DNA of 64,000 nucleotides from Cephalopachus bancanus (lineage: Eukaryota > Chordata > Mammalia > Primates > Tarsiidae), in the NCBI GenBank assembly GCA_027257055.1, contig JAPVLO010000278.1:1178001-1242000 (forward strand), written 5' to 3'. The translations under genes and the position numbers were made by a program. Below the pieces are notes generated by a model. That model was not told the DNA's origin and searched no databases. It saw only the letters and a list, made by a program, of their open reading frames with translations. Shown here piece after piece: positions 47,336 to 58,545 of this stretch. Each line of letters starts with the position of its first letter. Within the stretch, counting starts at the first letter, position 1.

Positions 47336-48350
47336 TTCCAATACAAGTTTTTGTGTGAAAATGTGTTCATTTCTCTTGGGAATTTGCCCAGAAGTAGCTT
47401 TACTGGGTCATGTGATAACTATATGTTTAACATTTGGGGAACTGCCAGATAATTTTCCAAATTGGCTGCTCTATTTTACTTTTCCATCAGTAATGTATGA
47501 GGGTTCCAATGCCTCCACATCCTCACTGACATGTGCTATTGTCTGCCTGTGTTAATATAGCCATTATCACGTGTATGAAGTGGTGTCTCGTGCCTTTGAT
47601 TTGCATTTCTCTAATGACTAGTGATGTTGAGCATATTTTCATGTGCTTATTGCCATTTGCATATCTTCCTTGGAGAAAATACTATTTAAATCTTTTGCCT
47701 ATTTTGTAATTGGAGGTTTTTTCTTTTTTTATTGAACTGTAAGAGTTCTTTATATATTCTAGATACAAGCCCTTTATCAGAAATGTGATTTGCAAGTATT
47801 TTATCCCATTCTATAGATTGCCTTTTCACTTTATTGATATCATCCTTTGAAGCAAAAATGTTTTTAATTTTGATGAAATTCATGTTTTTAATTTTGATGA
47901 AATTCAATTTACCTATTTTTCTTTGCTGTTCATACTTTTGGTGTTATAGCTAAGAATTCATTGTCTAATCTATTAATATTTATTTTTGTTTCCTTCTACA
48001 GTTTTATCATTTTAGCTCTTACATTAGGCTGTTAATTCACTTTGAATGCAGTTTTGTATGTAGTATCAGATAAGCTATCAGTTGCATTCTTTTGCCCGTG
48101 GATATTCAGTTGTCCCAGCTTCATTTATTTGAAAGACTATCATTTTCCCTATTGCATTATCTTGGTGTCTTAAATCATTTGACCATAAACATATGGTTTA
48201 CTTCTGGAGTCACAATTCTATTCTATCCTTATGTCAAAACAAGTACTCAGTACTGTAGCTTTCTATAAGTTAAAATCAGCAGGTATGAGTCCCTCAGTTT
48301 TGTTCTTTTTCAAGAAAGTTTTGACTGTTCTCAATCTCTAATTCTTGGTC
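47336..48350 (-). mobile_element. L1M fragment, ORF2 3' region (right half of split element)
   Basis: Continues the L1 cut at 45242: TACAAGTTTTTGTGTGAAAA, TTTCTCTTGGGAATTTGCCC, AATGTATGAGGGTTCCAATG, GATGTTGAGCATATTTTCAT, AGTTCTTTATATATTCTAGA, ATTCTTTTGCCCGTGGATAT. A 24-bp tandem duplication (GTTTTTAATTTTGATGAAAT + TCAT) sits at 47860-47907. Frames are broken throughout. Confidence 0.92.
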
Positions 48351-48983
48351 CCCAGGGTACCTAGTTCTCGTGATGCCTCATGAGAGACTCAGCAATCTTT
48401 ATCTTGTTTTCTATTTTTTGTTTTTCTGTTTCTCAGGGTGGTTCACAGGATTCTACCTCCTCTTGTGTATCTTGTGTTTCTCAACACAAAGCATGACACA
48501 GACTCTGGCTCTCTCCTGCTCTTTTGCACATCATATTAGTGTTCACTGGTGACACCCTCACAGTGCACTCTGCACTCTACATTACAAAAACTGTAGGCAT
48601 GAAGTGACTCCAAAGATTGTGTGTTGTCCAGATAATAAAAATTCAGACCCTTTTACCCACAGGCACTCAAGGAGATCTCTGAACATCTAATTCTATCTTT
48701 CCTTTGTGAATCTTGGAATGTCCACACAGACATCAGATGACGATGACTGAAATACAGACAAAACTATACAGAATTAGAGTTAGGTGTACTGAATCCTTTG
48801 TCTCAGTGTGGAACTCTCCAAAGCCTGTAGGAGACACTGAACTGTGGCAATGATTTTAGGCCAAGGGCAAAGAGGATGGATCGTACTATTTGCTGAGACA
48901 AGGATGTTCTGTGGCCATTTTGGACAACCAGCAGGATTGGTGCCCTTCCCAACTGTTCTGGTTAGCTAATGCCTCAACTGTTT
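48351..48983. other. Unassigned AT-leaning DNA
   Basis: No recognisable gene; could include decayed repeat. A near-duplicate clause, GTTAGCTAATGCCTCAACTG / AATTAGCTAATGCTATG, occurs at 48961 and 48985. Confidence 0.35.
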
Positions 48984-49500
48984 CAATTAGCTAATGCTAT
49001 GTCACAAACTACCCAAAACTTTGTGGCTTAAAATAGTAACATGGATTCTTCTTATGAATCTGCAGTTTGGAAAGGGCTCATTGCATTCAGCTTGCCTCTG
49101 CTCTATGTGGCCTAGACTAGGGAAGATCCAAGGCTGGGAGCTGAAGTCACCACAGATTCACTCATGCCCATGTCTAGTGGTTGGTGAGGAGAAGACCCAA
49201 CCACTGCAGCTCCTGGGCATTTCTCTCTCCATGCAATCTTTTCAGTGATCTCTCAGGCATGGAAGCTTCTGGACTTATCACAGGTTGATTCAGAGCTCCC
49301 AAGGGACATGTCTTGAGAGAGATTTCTGGAAAGAAGTTGTATCTCTTTCATGTCTGCCACAGTGTCAGTTTCACCACATTCTCTTTGTTAGGGGCAAGTC
49401 ACTAAAGCCAGACCATATTCAAGGGAAGGAGAATTAGACTCCCCTTTTTGGTGGGACAGGTGTTCAAGAATATGTGGACATGTTTTCGAACCACTGCTCC
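48984..49500 (-). mobile_element. Probable old MaLR (MLT1-like) LTR
   Basis: ATGCTATGTCACAAACTACC, CAAAACTTTGTGGCTTAAAA and later GGGCTCATTGCATTCAGCTT, GGCCTAGACTAGGGAAGATC, AAGGCTGGGAGCTGAAG, ending AGAATATGTGGACATGTTTT resemble the antisense layout of an old MLT1-type LTR. Family name is tentative; another MER-type repeat with the same clause is possible. Confidence 0.45.
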
Positions 49501-50384
49501 CAACTACCTGTGCATTTCGGGCTATCCCACTTTAACTGTGACAGAGCATCCTTGATGTACTTAGGGTTAGTTTATTATAGTAATTTAATGTTGAGACAGC
49601 ATGACCAAAATAAAAAGAGGGATGATTGGAACGAGGATTATGTACACCAAGAAGAGACTTGGATAATGAAATGAGGACGAGGCACAGCATTCGCAGGTCA
49701 CTCCTGGCTGGAAAGGTGGAAAGAAGATGTGTGGGGAGAACTGTGGCAGTGGAGCTGGCTGAGGGTGTTGTGGAGAGGTTCAGCACTGACACCCCAGCTG
49801 TCAAAACACTGAAGTGTTTCCACCCCAGGAGGTAATGAGAAAACTACTTGTGGATGCAAATCACCTAATGGTGCCACCTGCAGCAGCATGGGGCAGTGAC
49901 AAGGCCTGAGGTGGCAATGCAGGGACAGGGCTAATGGTGATGAGTGGATGAGCACAGCCTTTAGCTGCAAGAGCTCGTGGGGCATGAAGGCCTTGTGACC
50001 GCTCCTCAGGGAAGGCTTTGATGCAGTGCCTGGTGTCCTGTCAGAGTTCAGAAAGGGTACCATTTGGCTAGCATCAACCTTGTAAGACAAAAAGAAATCA
50101 CAACAGCCATTTTCTAAATGTCAGAAGATCTGGAAAACTTTAGTGATTTGATGCACAACTTGTGCTACAACTTATGTTATTTGACAAGCAGTTTTATGAA
50201 ATACATAAATATTCTCTAAGCTCACCTGCAAGGTGTCTATAGGGGAGTGCAGAAATTCAGCTTGAACTTGGGCATGAAGATTATATCTGGGTTTATTCAG
50301 AAGGAATCAGAGGTTCCCAAAGGAGGTGGATGGTGAAAGAGTTCATGGTAAACCTGGGGCTGAGCTAAATCCTACAAATGATTT
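49501..50384. other. Unassigned DNA, no supported gene
   Basis: A 130-codon minus frame (49698-50090) and a 69-codon plus frame overlap here; neither is recognisable. Could be unique DNA between two transposon blocks. Confidence 0.35.
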
Positions 50385-50519
50385 ATTACTTTAAAAGAAT
50401 TGGCTTCATTGAGATATACTTTATATATACGGGAATTTGTCAATTTTCACTGTGACTTCCAAAAGATTTGGCAAATGTAGCTTTGCAGCTGTGAAATTAT
50501 CAGTACAATCAGTTTATAG

Positions 50520-50928
50520 TCATGGTCCCCAAACTTTTTGGCATCAGGGACTGGTTTCATGGAAGACAATTTTTCCACATACAGGGCTGAGAGGGATGAT
50601 TTGGGGATGATTCAAACACATTACATTTATTGTGCACTTTAATTCTGTTATTGTTACATTGCAATATATAATGAAATATACAGCATCATCACCTCAGCTT
50701 CACTTCAGACATTAGATTCTCATAAGGAGCACATGCGCAGTTCACAAGAGGGTCCACGCTCCTATGAGAATCTAATGCCACTGCTCATCTGACAGGAAGC
50801 AGAGCTCAGGTAGTAATACCAGCATTGGGGAGCAGGTGAAGTTTCACTCTCTCACCTGCCATCCAACTCCTGTTGTGCAAACTGATTTCTAGAAGCCCAC
50901 AGACTGGTACTAGGGCTTTGGAACCCTG
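50520..50928 (-). mobile_element. MER1-like hAT-Charlie element
   Basis: GGTCCCCAAACTTTTTGGCA, TCAGGGACTGGTTTCATGGA, AGACAATTTTTCCACATACA, TTCAAACACATTACATTTAT, ATTAGATTCTCATAAGGAGC, CATGCGCAGTTCACAAGAGG, CTCCTATGAGAATCTAATGC and terminal GGGCTTTGGAACCCTG form a complete non-autonomous hAT element with an internal inverted repeat (ATTAGATTCTCATAAGGAGC versus CTCCTATGAGAATCTAATGC). It is flanked by GTTTATAG (50512-50519) and GTCTATAG (50929-50936), the 8-bp target duplication expected for hAT. It splits the L1 3' UTR. Family name from memory. Strand assignment is arbitrary for such an element. Confidence 0.82.
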
Positions 50929-51328
50929 GTCTATAGAATGTCCCCGTTGCCTCTAGAATCTCCTCTGCCCCACATAGCCAGTCTCTCTCCATCTTGCCCA
51001 TACTTGGCAATACTCTTCTGTCTGTCACTGTGGTTTTGCTCTTCCAAATTCTGTATAAATGAAATCATACATGCTATGTAATCATTTGTCCCTGGTGTCT
51101 CTCACTTAGAATGTTTTTAAGACGTATTTATGTTGTTGCATCATGGATCAGCAGTTCATTTTTTTTTTTTTGCAAAGTAATATTCAACATTCTTAATACA
51201 CCACAACTTATTTAGTCATTCATCAGCTGATGATCATTTGAGTCATTTCCAGTCCTTGTATATTACGAGTAAAGCTGTTATGAACATTTGAGTACTCAAG
51301 GTACTGGGTAAGCAATAAGTCTTCATTT

Positions 51329-51382
51329 CCAGTCTATGGCTCCTTAAAATTTTATTTTCCTAACAGTTTCTTTCAAAGAGTA
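51329..51382 (+). repeat. 54-bp ectopic duplicate within L1 (copy 1)
   Basis: Begins CCAGTCTATGGCTCC and ends TTTCAAAGAGTA. Matches 51790-51843 at 52 of 54 positions. Copy 2 is at the native L1 position (TCTACCAGTCTATGGCTC in the ORF2 3' region); copy 1 interrupts the L1 word TTCATTTC...TACCTAGGAGTGG, so it is the inserted one. Confidence 0.93.
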
Positions 51383-54300
51383 CCTAGGAGTGGAATTGCC
51401 AGGTTGTGTGTTTTAACTTTATTTTTTTTAAAAAAAGAAACCTGCCAAATGTTTTCCAAAGTGTCCGCAACATTCTGCATTTTCATCAACAATGTATGAA
51501 AATTCCGGTTACTCCACATTTTTACCAGCACTTGGTATTGTCAGATTTTTTTAAAAGTTGGCTATTTCTAGTGCATAGTTTTAATTTGAATCTTCCTAAT
51601 CACCAGTGATGTCTGGCATCTTTTTATATGCTTATTTCCATTCTAGCTTCCTTAGTGAAGTATCTATTCACATCTTTCACTCGTTTTTTAAAGCTAGTTT
51701 GTTTGCCTTACTAGTGAGTATTAAGAGTTTTAAGAATATTGCAGATACAAATCTTATGCTTAAAATATGTATTTTTCAAATACTGTCTACCAGTCTATGG
51801 CTCTTTAAAATTTTATTTTCCTAACAATTTCTTTCAAAGAGTAATATTTCATTTTGTTGAAGCCCAGTTTACCAAAATTTTCTTTTGTGCATCATGATTT
51901 TTAGTGTTATATCTAAGAAATATTTGCCTAAATCAAATCACAAAGATTTTCTTATATGTTTCCTTTTGGACATTTTGTAATTTTAGCCTTTACAGTTAAG
52001 TATTTGTCATATTTTGAGTTGATTTTTGTGTATGGTATGAAGTAACTAAGTTTATTTTCTGGCATATGACTATCCAATTACTCCAGAACTGTTTGTTGAA
52101 AAGATTATCCTTCCCTATTGAATTGCATTGATATCATTGTCTCAAATCAACTGACCATCAGTGTAAGTTTATTTCTGGATTTTCTATTCTGCTCAGTTGA
52201 TTTATATGTTTACATGTTTATCTTTGCACCAAAACCACACTGTCATGATTACAGTAGTATTATAGAAAGCTTTCAAATCAGGTGATACAAGTCCCTCTAC
52301 TTTGTTATTTTTCTAATTTTTTTAGGCTATCCTAGGTTATTCTTACTTCCATATAAATTTTAGTATCAACTTATCAATTGCTGATGTTTTAATAAAGATT
52401 TTATTGAATTTGTAGATTAATTTGGTAAATTTTTATCTTAGCAACAGTGAGTCTCCCAATCCATGAACATGGACTGTTTCCTCTTTTACTCTGATATTTT
52501 AAATTTTCTCTTAGTTACATTTTACAGCTTTTAGGATATAGGTCTTACACGTCTTTTCTTACATTTGTTCCTTCTCTGTATTTTATTATAGATGCTTTTG
52601 TAAATGTGATTTTTAAAATCTCATTTTTGCATTTTTCATTGTTGGTATATTGGTCTATAGTTTTATTTTTTGTAATGTCTTTGCCTGGCTTTGTTATTAG
52701 AGTAATACTGGCCTTATAGAATGAGTGAGGATGCATTCCCTCTGCTTCTATCTTCTGAAAGAGATTGTAGAGAATTGGTGCAATTTCCTTTTTAAATGTT
52801 TGGTGGAATTTATCAGTGAATCCATCTGGGCTTGCCTTCTGTTTTGGAAATTTTAAATTATTTATTCAATGTTTTAAATAAATATAGATATATTCATATT
52901 TTCTATTTGTGTTGGGGGGTTGGCAGTTTGTATATTTCATGGAATTGTTTCATTTCATCTAGTTTATCAGATCTATAGGCCTAAGGTTGTTTCCAATATT
53001 TCTTCATTGATCTTTTAATGTCCAAGGGGTTTATAGTGATGTCCCTCTTTTCATTTCTGATTTAGTGATTTATGACTTTTCTCTTTTTTCTTAGTTAGCC
53101 TGGCTATAGACTTAATGATTTTATTTATCTTTTTTAAGAACCAGTGCTTGATTTTGTTGACTTTATTTATTGATTTTCTGTTTCAAATTCTTTTCCTTAC
53201 TTTGAATTTAGTTTGCTCTTTTTTTTCTCTGCTAAGATTAATTTTAGATATTTCTTCTTTTAAAATATATATATATTTAAGGCTACAAATTTCCCCCAAG
53301 CACTGTTTTTTATGCATTCCACACATTTTGTTGTGTTTTCATTTTTATTTAGGGTGAAATACTTTAATTTCTCTTGAGATTTCTTCTTCAATCCATGTGT
53401 TAGTAAGAAGTGTGCTGTTAAATCTCCAAGTATGCGGGGGGATTTTCTAGCTACTTTTCTGTTATGGATTTATAGTTTAATTCCATTGTGGTCTGAAAGC
53501 CGACATTGTATGATTTCCATGCTTTCTAATTTTAAGGTGTGTTTATGGTCCAGAATGTGGTTTATCTTAGTGAATGTTCCACATGAGTTTGAGAAGAATC
53601 TGTATTCTTCTGTTCTTGGATGAAATAGTCTGTAGCTGTCAATTATATTCAGTTGATTGATAGTGCTGTTTAGTTAAACTATTTCTTTGCTATTTTTTTG
53701 GTCTCCTGGACCTGTTTCTATCTGAGAGAGAGATGCTGAGTTCTCCAACCGTAATAGTGTATTTGTCTGTTTCTCCTTGCAGTTTTATACATTTGCCTCA
53801 TGTGTTTTGATGTTATGTTGTTAAGTACATACACGTTAAAACTCTTGGAGGATTGACCTCTGCATTATTATGTAATGCCCCTCTTTATTCCTAACACTTT
53901 TCCTTGTCCTGGAGTCTGCTCTCTCTGTAATTAATATAGCTACTCCTGCTTTCTTTTGGTTGGCATTAGTATGCTATATCCTTCTCCATTCTTTTACTTT
54001 TAATCCATATTATATGTATCTATATTTAAAGTGAGATTCTTATAGACAGCATATATTTGGATCTTGTTTTTTGATCCACTCTGACAGTCTTTGTCTTTTA
54101 ATTGGTGCATTTAGACCATTAATGTTTAAAGTGGTTACTGATATGTTTGGATTAATATCCACTATACTTTTTACTATTTTCACTTTTTGCTCTTGTCCTT
54201 TGTCCCCATTTTTGTCTTTTACATCTTCTTCTGCCTTCTGTGGTTTTAATTGAACACCTTATATGATTCAATTTTCTTTCTTTACTTAGCTTACCAATAT

Positions 54301-54705
54301 TTTTAGCGTTTGTCCTGAAGTTTTCATTATACACATACAACTGAACCAAATTCACTTTCAAGTAATATTATACCACATCAGGAGTAGTACAAGCGCTTTA
54401 CAATAACAAAATAATTCCAATTTTTCTATCCCATCCCTTGTGTCATTGCTGTCATTATCATTGCTGTGATTCACTTCACTTACACTTAAGCATATAAATA
54501 CAGGGGTGTCAAAAAAAGTATGCACATTTTAAGAGGTGTTATCTATGTATTACTTTTTGAAGTTGAATTAAATTATGGTAGCAGTGTATAATATGACATT
54601 TACTCAACTGTGTTTCTGCCATTTTCTTTGATTATCCTTCCTGTCTCATGGTGATGCTAGCATTCATTTCATTAACACCATCTTTTGAGCAACGTCATAC
54701 TTAAA

Positions 54706-54734
54706 ATGTGTGTGTGTACACACATGCGCGCACA
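54706..54734. repeat. 29-bp alternating purine-pyrimidine block with palindromes
   Basis: The block starts ATGTGTGTGTGTACACACA and continues TGCGCGCACA. Strict alternation over 29 bp; it contains the self-complementary words TGTGTGTACACACA and TGCGCGCA. A strong Z-DNA candidate inside AT-rich L1-derived sequence. Confidence 0.9.
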
Positions 54735-56759
54735 AACACACACAGAGAAGCATACATAATTGAATACATTGTTGCTGTTTCATTTTTGAACAAACTGTCG
54801 TTTGCTAGAAAAATTAAGAATGAGAAAAGTTAAAGTCTTTATCTTCACTTATACATTCTCCAAAGATCTTTCTTTCTTTATGTAATTCTAATTTCTAATC
54901 TATATATATATTTTTTCTTTCTGAAGATCTTTTCAAAATTCTTGCAAGGTAGGTCTACAAGCAACAAATTCCCTCAGTTTTTGTTTGTCTCTGTAATCTT
55001 GAAAGAATAATTTGTCAGGGTACAGGATTCTAGATTAGTGGGGTTTTTTCCCCTCAGCATTAACTGTCTCACTCCACTTTCTTCTTGCTTGAAAAATGCC
55101 TAAGAAAAAATTGGATGTAATTCTGACTTTTGCTCTTCTATAAGTAAGATTTCCCCCACACCCTAGCTTACTTTTTACTTATCTTTGATTTTCTGCAGTT
55201 TTAATATGCTATGCTTAAGTGTACTTTTTGGCATTTATTCTCTTTGTTGTCTTCTTTGGCATTTATTCTGAGCTTCCTGGATCTGTGATTTGGTGCCTGA
55301 CATTAATTTAGAAAAATTCTCAGTCATCATTGCTTCAAATATTACTTGTGTTCATTTTTTCCTTTTCCTTCTGGTATTCCACAATGCATATATTTTGTAG
55401 TTGTCCCATGGTTATTAAATATTATCTGCTGCTTTTTAGTTTTTTTCATTTAACTTTTAGGTTTTGAACTTTCTGTTGTCATACCTTTGAGTTCAGGTGA
55501 TCTTTCCTCAGCTACACCCAGTCTACAAACAAGCCCACAAAAGGCATTCTTTATTTCTGTTACAATGTTACTGATCTCTAGGACTTAAAAAAAAATCTTT
55601 CTTATAATCCTCATCCCTCTGCTTACATCATTCATCTATTCTTTCATGTTAGCTTTTTCATTCAAGTCCTTAACATGTTAATCATAGTTAAAAAAAAAAA
55701 AAGCAAAACCCAGGTCTGATAATTCCAATATTCCTGCCACATCTGAATCTGATGCTTGTGAAGTCTCTTCAGACTGTGTTTTGCCTTTTAGTGTGCCTTA
55801 CAATTGCTGAACTCTGGACATGATGTACTGGGTACAAGAAACTGCTGTAAACAGGTCTTTGGAGATGTGGAGTGAGGTGTGAAAGGGGATGTGTCCTACA
55901 GTCTGTGATCAGGTCTCAGTCTTAGTGAGCTTGTGCTCCTGGGCTGTGAACTTCACAAATGTTTCTTGGTTTTTTTTTCCTCATGCCTTAGGGGGAACAC
56001 GATAACCAAAGTGGGATGGAGTGGGATGTTCACCACCCCAGGTCAGCCAGGCTTTGATAAAACCCCAGCAGGTGAGGCTCTGGTTAACTCCATTCTCTTG
56101 AGGGCAGATCTTGTTAAGGAGAACTGAGTGTTCCAGTTTATTTCAAGACGGTTCCTTATCCCCTTCCCTGGCCAGCACACCAGGGAATATTTCTCCAGTA
56201 TTTACTGTGGGAACCTGGTTGAGCTCCAGGAGGTAAAACTCACCAAAGGATGGGGCCTCCCATCACCTGCTCCCCCTGGAGTTTTCACTCCCAGATGAAT
56301 CCCTGCTGAGCCTCCTCCAGCTCACCAACCACAGCTCAGGGTTCCCTGCCCAGCACTGGTGCCCACAGAGGGTTCCAGCTCAGGAGTTTCTGTTTCATAC
56401 GTTGTGATTCTCTGCACTGGCCTGATTGCTTGCCCAATTCTCAGGGCAGGGGTTTGCCCTGTGACCTCACTTCTCTGACAGATCTGCGAAGAGTTGGTTT
56501 CTTCGGTGTGTTCTTTTTTTACATGTGAGGGTGGGGTGACCCCCTCTAAGTTTCTTACGTGCAGACTGGAGACCAGAGTAAGCTTTTTAGTTTGTTTTTT
56601 TAAAGGTTTGTTAATTCACTATGTGCTTATTAGTTGTATGTCTTTGTTTTCCTTTTTTTGTGGTGGATCCAGGGTTTCCACATTCACCTTTAATGCATCA
56701 CAGTGTGGCTGTCAATCAGGATATCCCAGTTTGGGTTAAAAGAGAATTACAAGAGTATA

Positions 56760-57720
56760 GTTAATCTTAGCACCTCCTGCCTTTGTGTTTTTGTTGTCAT
56801 ACATTTTTACCTCTGCCAATGCTATAACCTTCACAATACATTGTTATTATTCCTGTAAACAGTCAATTCTTTTTCTAATCTTATTTTAACTTTTTTTTGC
56901 TATTATAGGTAGAATGACTCTAACCATATTACTATCCATTATTTTTTTAAAATTAAAAACAAGTGAAATATCTTCCTTATTTACCCACATGTGTGCTATT
57001 TTGGACATTCTTTTTGTATAGATCCAATTTTCATCAGAAATCATATTCTTTCTATCTAAATAGTTTTTTTTTAATGTTCTGGGAGTGCAGGTCTCAGCTT
57101 TTGTTTGTCTTCTTTAAAATGTCTGTTTTTCACTTCCAATTCTGAATGGCATTCTTGCTGGCTAAAGAAATGTAGTCGAACACTCCCATTATTCTTTAAA
57201 GATGTGACTTCACTGCTTTCTGGCTTTCACAATCTTTTATGATAAGTCTGTTGTCATCCTCACCCTTCTCTCTCTACTGTCTATGTATTTTTTCTCTGTC
57301 TGCTTGTAGAGATCTCATCATATCACCAGGTTTCAGCAACTTGGTTATGATGTGTCGTGATGTGGCTTTCTTTTTGTTTAGTGTGCTTTGGATTTGTTGA
57401 ACAACTTGGATCTGTAAGCTTTTGTTTTTGTCATATTTGGAAAATCAGCCTTTATTCTTTTAACTTCTTTCTCTCTCTCCTCCCATCTCTCTCTCTTTCT
57501 CTCTATTACTATCATATATCTATAGATACAGATATGTATATATACACATACATGTATTCTCCTACTGGTTTCTGAGAAAAGGTAGTTTGCATTACATGTC
57601 CTTCTGTATTTTTAATTTCTTAAAGTTTAAATTTATTTAAAATTACTTTTTAAACTTTAACTACAAGTTTTTATAAAACTTAAATTTAATTATTTTTTGA
57701 AATTTTTACTTTCAAACAAA
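56760..57720 (-). mobile_element. Further L1M fragment, antisense
   Basis: AATGGCATTCTTGCTGGCTA, TTTGATAAGTCTGTTGTCAT-like wording (TATGATAAGTCTGTTGTCAT), TTGGTTATGATGTGTCGTGA, TGTGGCTTTC, TGGATTTGTTGAACAACTTG parallel an L1M upstream region already represented at about 54850-55440 (GAGCTTCCTGGATCTGTGAT). Two copies of the same L1M region in one orientation imply two insertions or an internal duplication. Ends in AT-rich low complexity (57600-57720) and a CTCT/TATA patch at 57466-57555. Confidence 0.65.
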
Positions 57721-58367
57721 TGTTTTAAAACAAACGTTTTGAATGATGCAATTAGCAAACATTTTAATTAATAGCATTTGAACTGGAGTAGTTGGCCCCA
57801 AATGTTCCATGGGATGTTACTGACATGTTCTTTAAGAAAAGTGGAGGGCACAGTTTTTAATAGTCAAAACTAAGTTTAATAAACACGAGACTGAACCAGG
57901 TAGATCACCAGAAAGCAAAGTACACAGACCGTTAACTCATTTCCTTCCCCTGTTTAATTTGCTGATGCTGTGAACTTCCAGAAGAGGTGTTGATATGTAC
58001 CATCTCCTACTGTATCTGACATCTGCTACTTGGGCCACTTAGAGGCAACCAGGGCTCTAGAGTTCCATTAAGCACAGTCTGTGAGGCATGCCCTATAGGC
58101 TTCGGTTGTGAAATCACTACAATGATACTCCCCCAGTGACAGCTGAAAACCTCTGATATTTGAGAAAATTTGTCTCTTCAACACATTGACAATTGACTAG
58201 CCTTGATATTCCAAGTTTCTATTCCATCTTGAGCCAGCAGCAGAAAGCACAGTGCCAAGGTCCTTACATACAGCACAGATGCTTTTGTCTAGAGTCATTT
58301 ATTTAAAGACAATTTTCTTTTGCAGTGGTAGGTGTTGTCTTCTCCTTATGCTATCCAGTATCTGTTG
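57721..58367. other. AT-leaning unique DNA
   Basis: No recognised repeat or gene. Sequence turns less AT-rich toward the MIR. Confidence 0.4.
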
Positions 58368-58545
58368 GGTAGAGTAGAAAAAGCATTGAGCCAGGAAGCT
58401 GATGTTAAGACCCAACAACTCCATTTCCTAATTCTGTGACATCTGGAATTTCACACACCCTCTGTAACCTCAGTTTACGTGTCTGTAAAGTGGTTGTGGC
58501 AGCTTCTTCTTCACAGGAGTGTGGTGTAGATGTGTCATTTTGTAC
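58368..58545 (+). mobile_element. MIR SINE
   Basis: Plus-strand MIR order: GTAGAAAAAGCATTGAGCCA, AATTCTGTGACATCTGGAAT, TTCACACACCCTCTGTAACC, TCAGTTTACGTGTCTGTAAA, GTGGTTGTGGC, then TTCTTCACAGGAGTGTGGTG. Good collinear match over about 175 bp. Confidence 0.75.

Larger units (their letters stand above)
50385..56759 (-). mobile_element. Long antisense L1M element, 3' UTR through ORF2 and beyond
   Basis: Starts in the 3' UTR (TTCATTGAGATATACTTTAT), continues with ATAAATGAAATCATACATGC, TACCTAGGAGTGGAATTGCC, TTGTTGAAAAGATTATCCTT, CCCAATCCATGAACATGGAC, GTGAATCCATCTGGGCTTGC, TTCCATTGTGGTCTGAAAGC, CTCTGACAGTCTTTGTCTTT and TTGTTGTCTTCTTTGGCATT, in L1 order (ORF2 3' to 5', then upstream L1M-type sequence). 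Many stops and indels: no functional ORF. Interrupted by a hAT element at 50520-50928. The 5' part beyond about 54300 is more diverged and may contain a small DNA-transposon end near 54505. Subfamily (L1ME/HAL1-like) not resolved. Confidence 0.85.
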
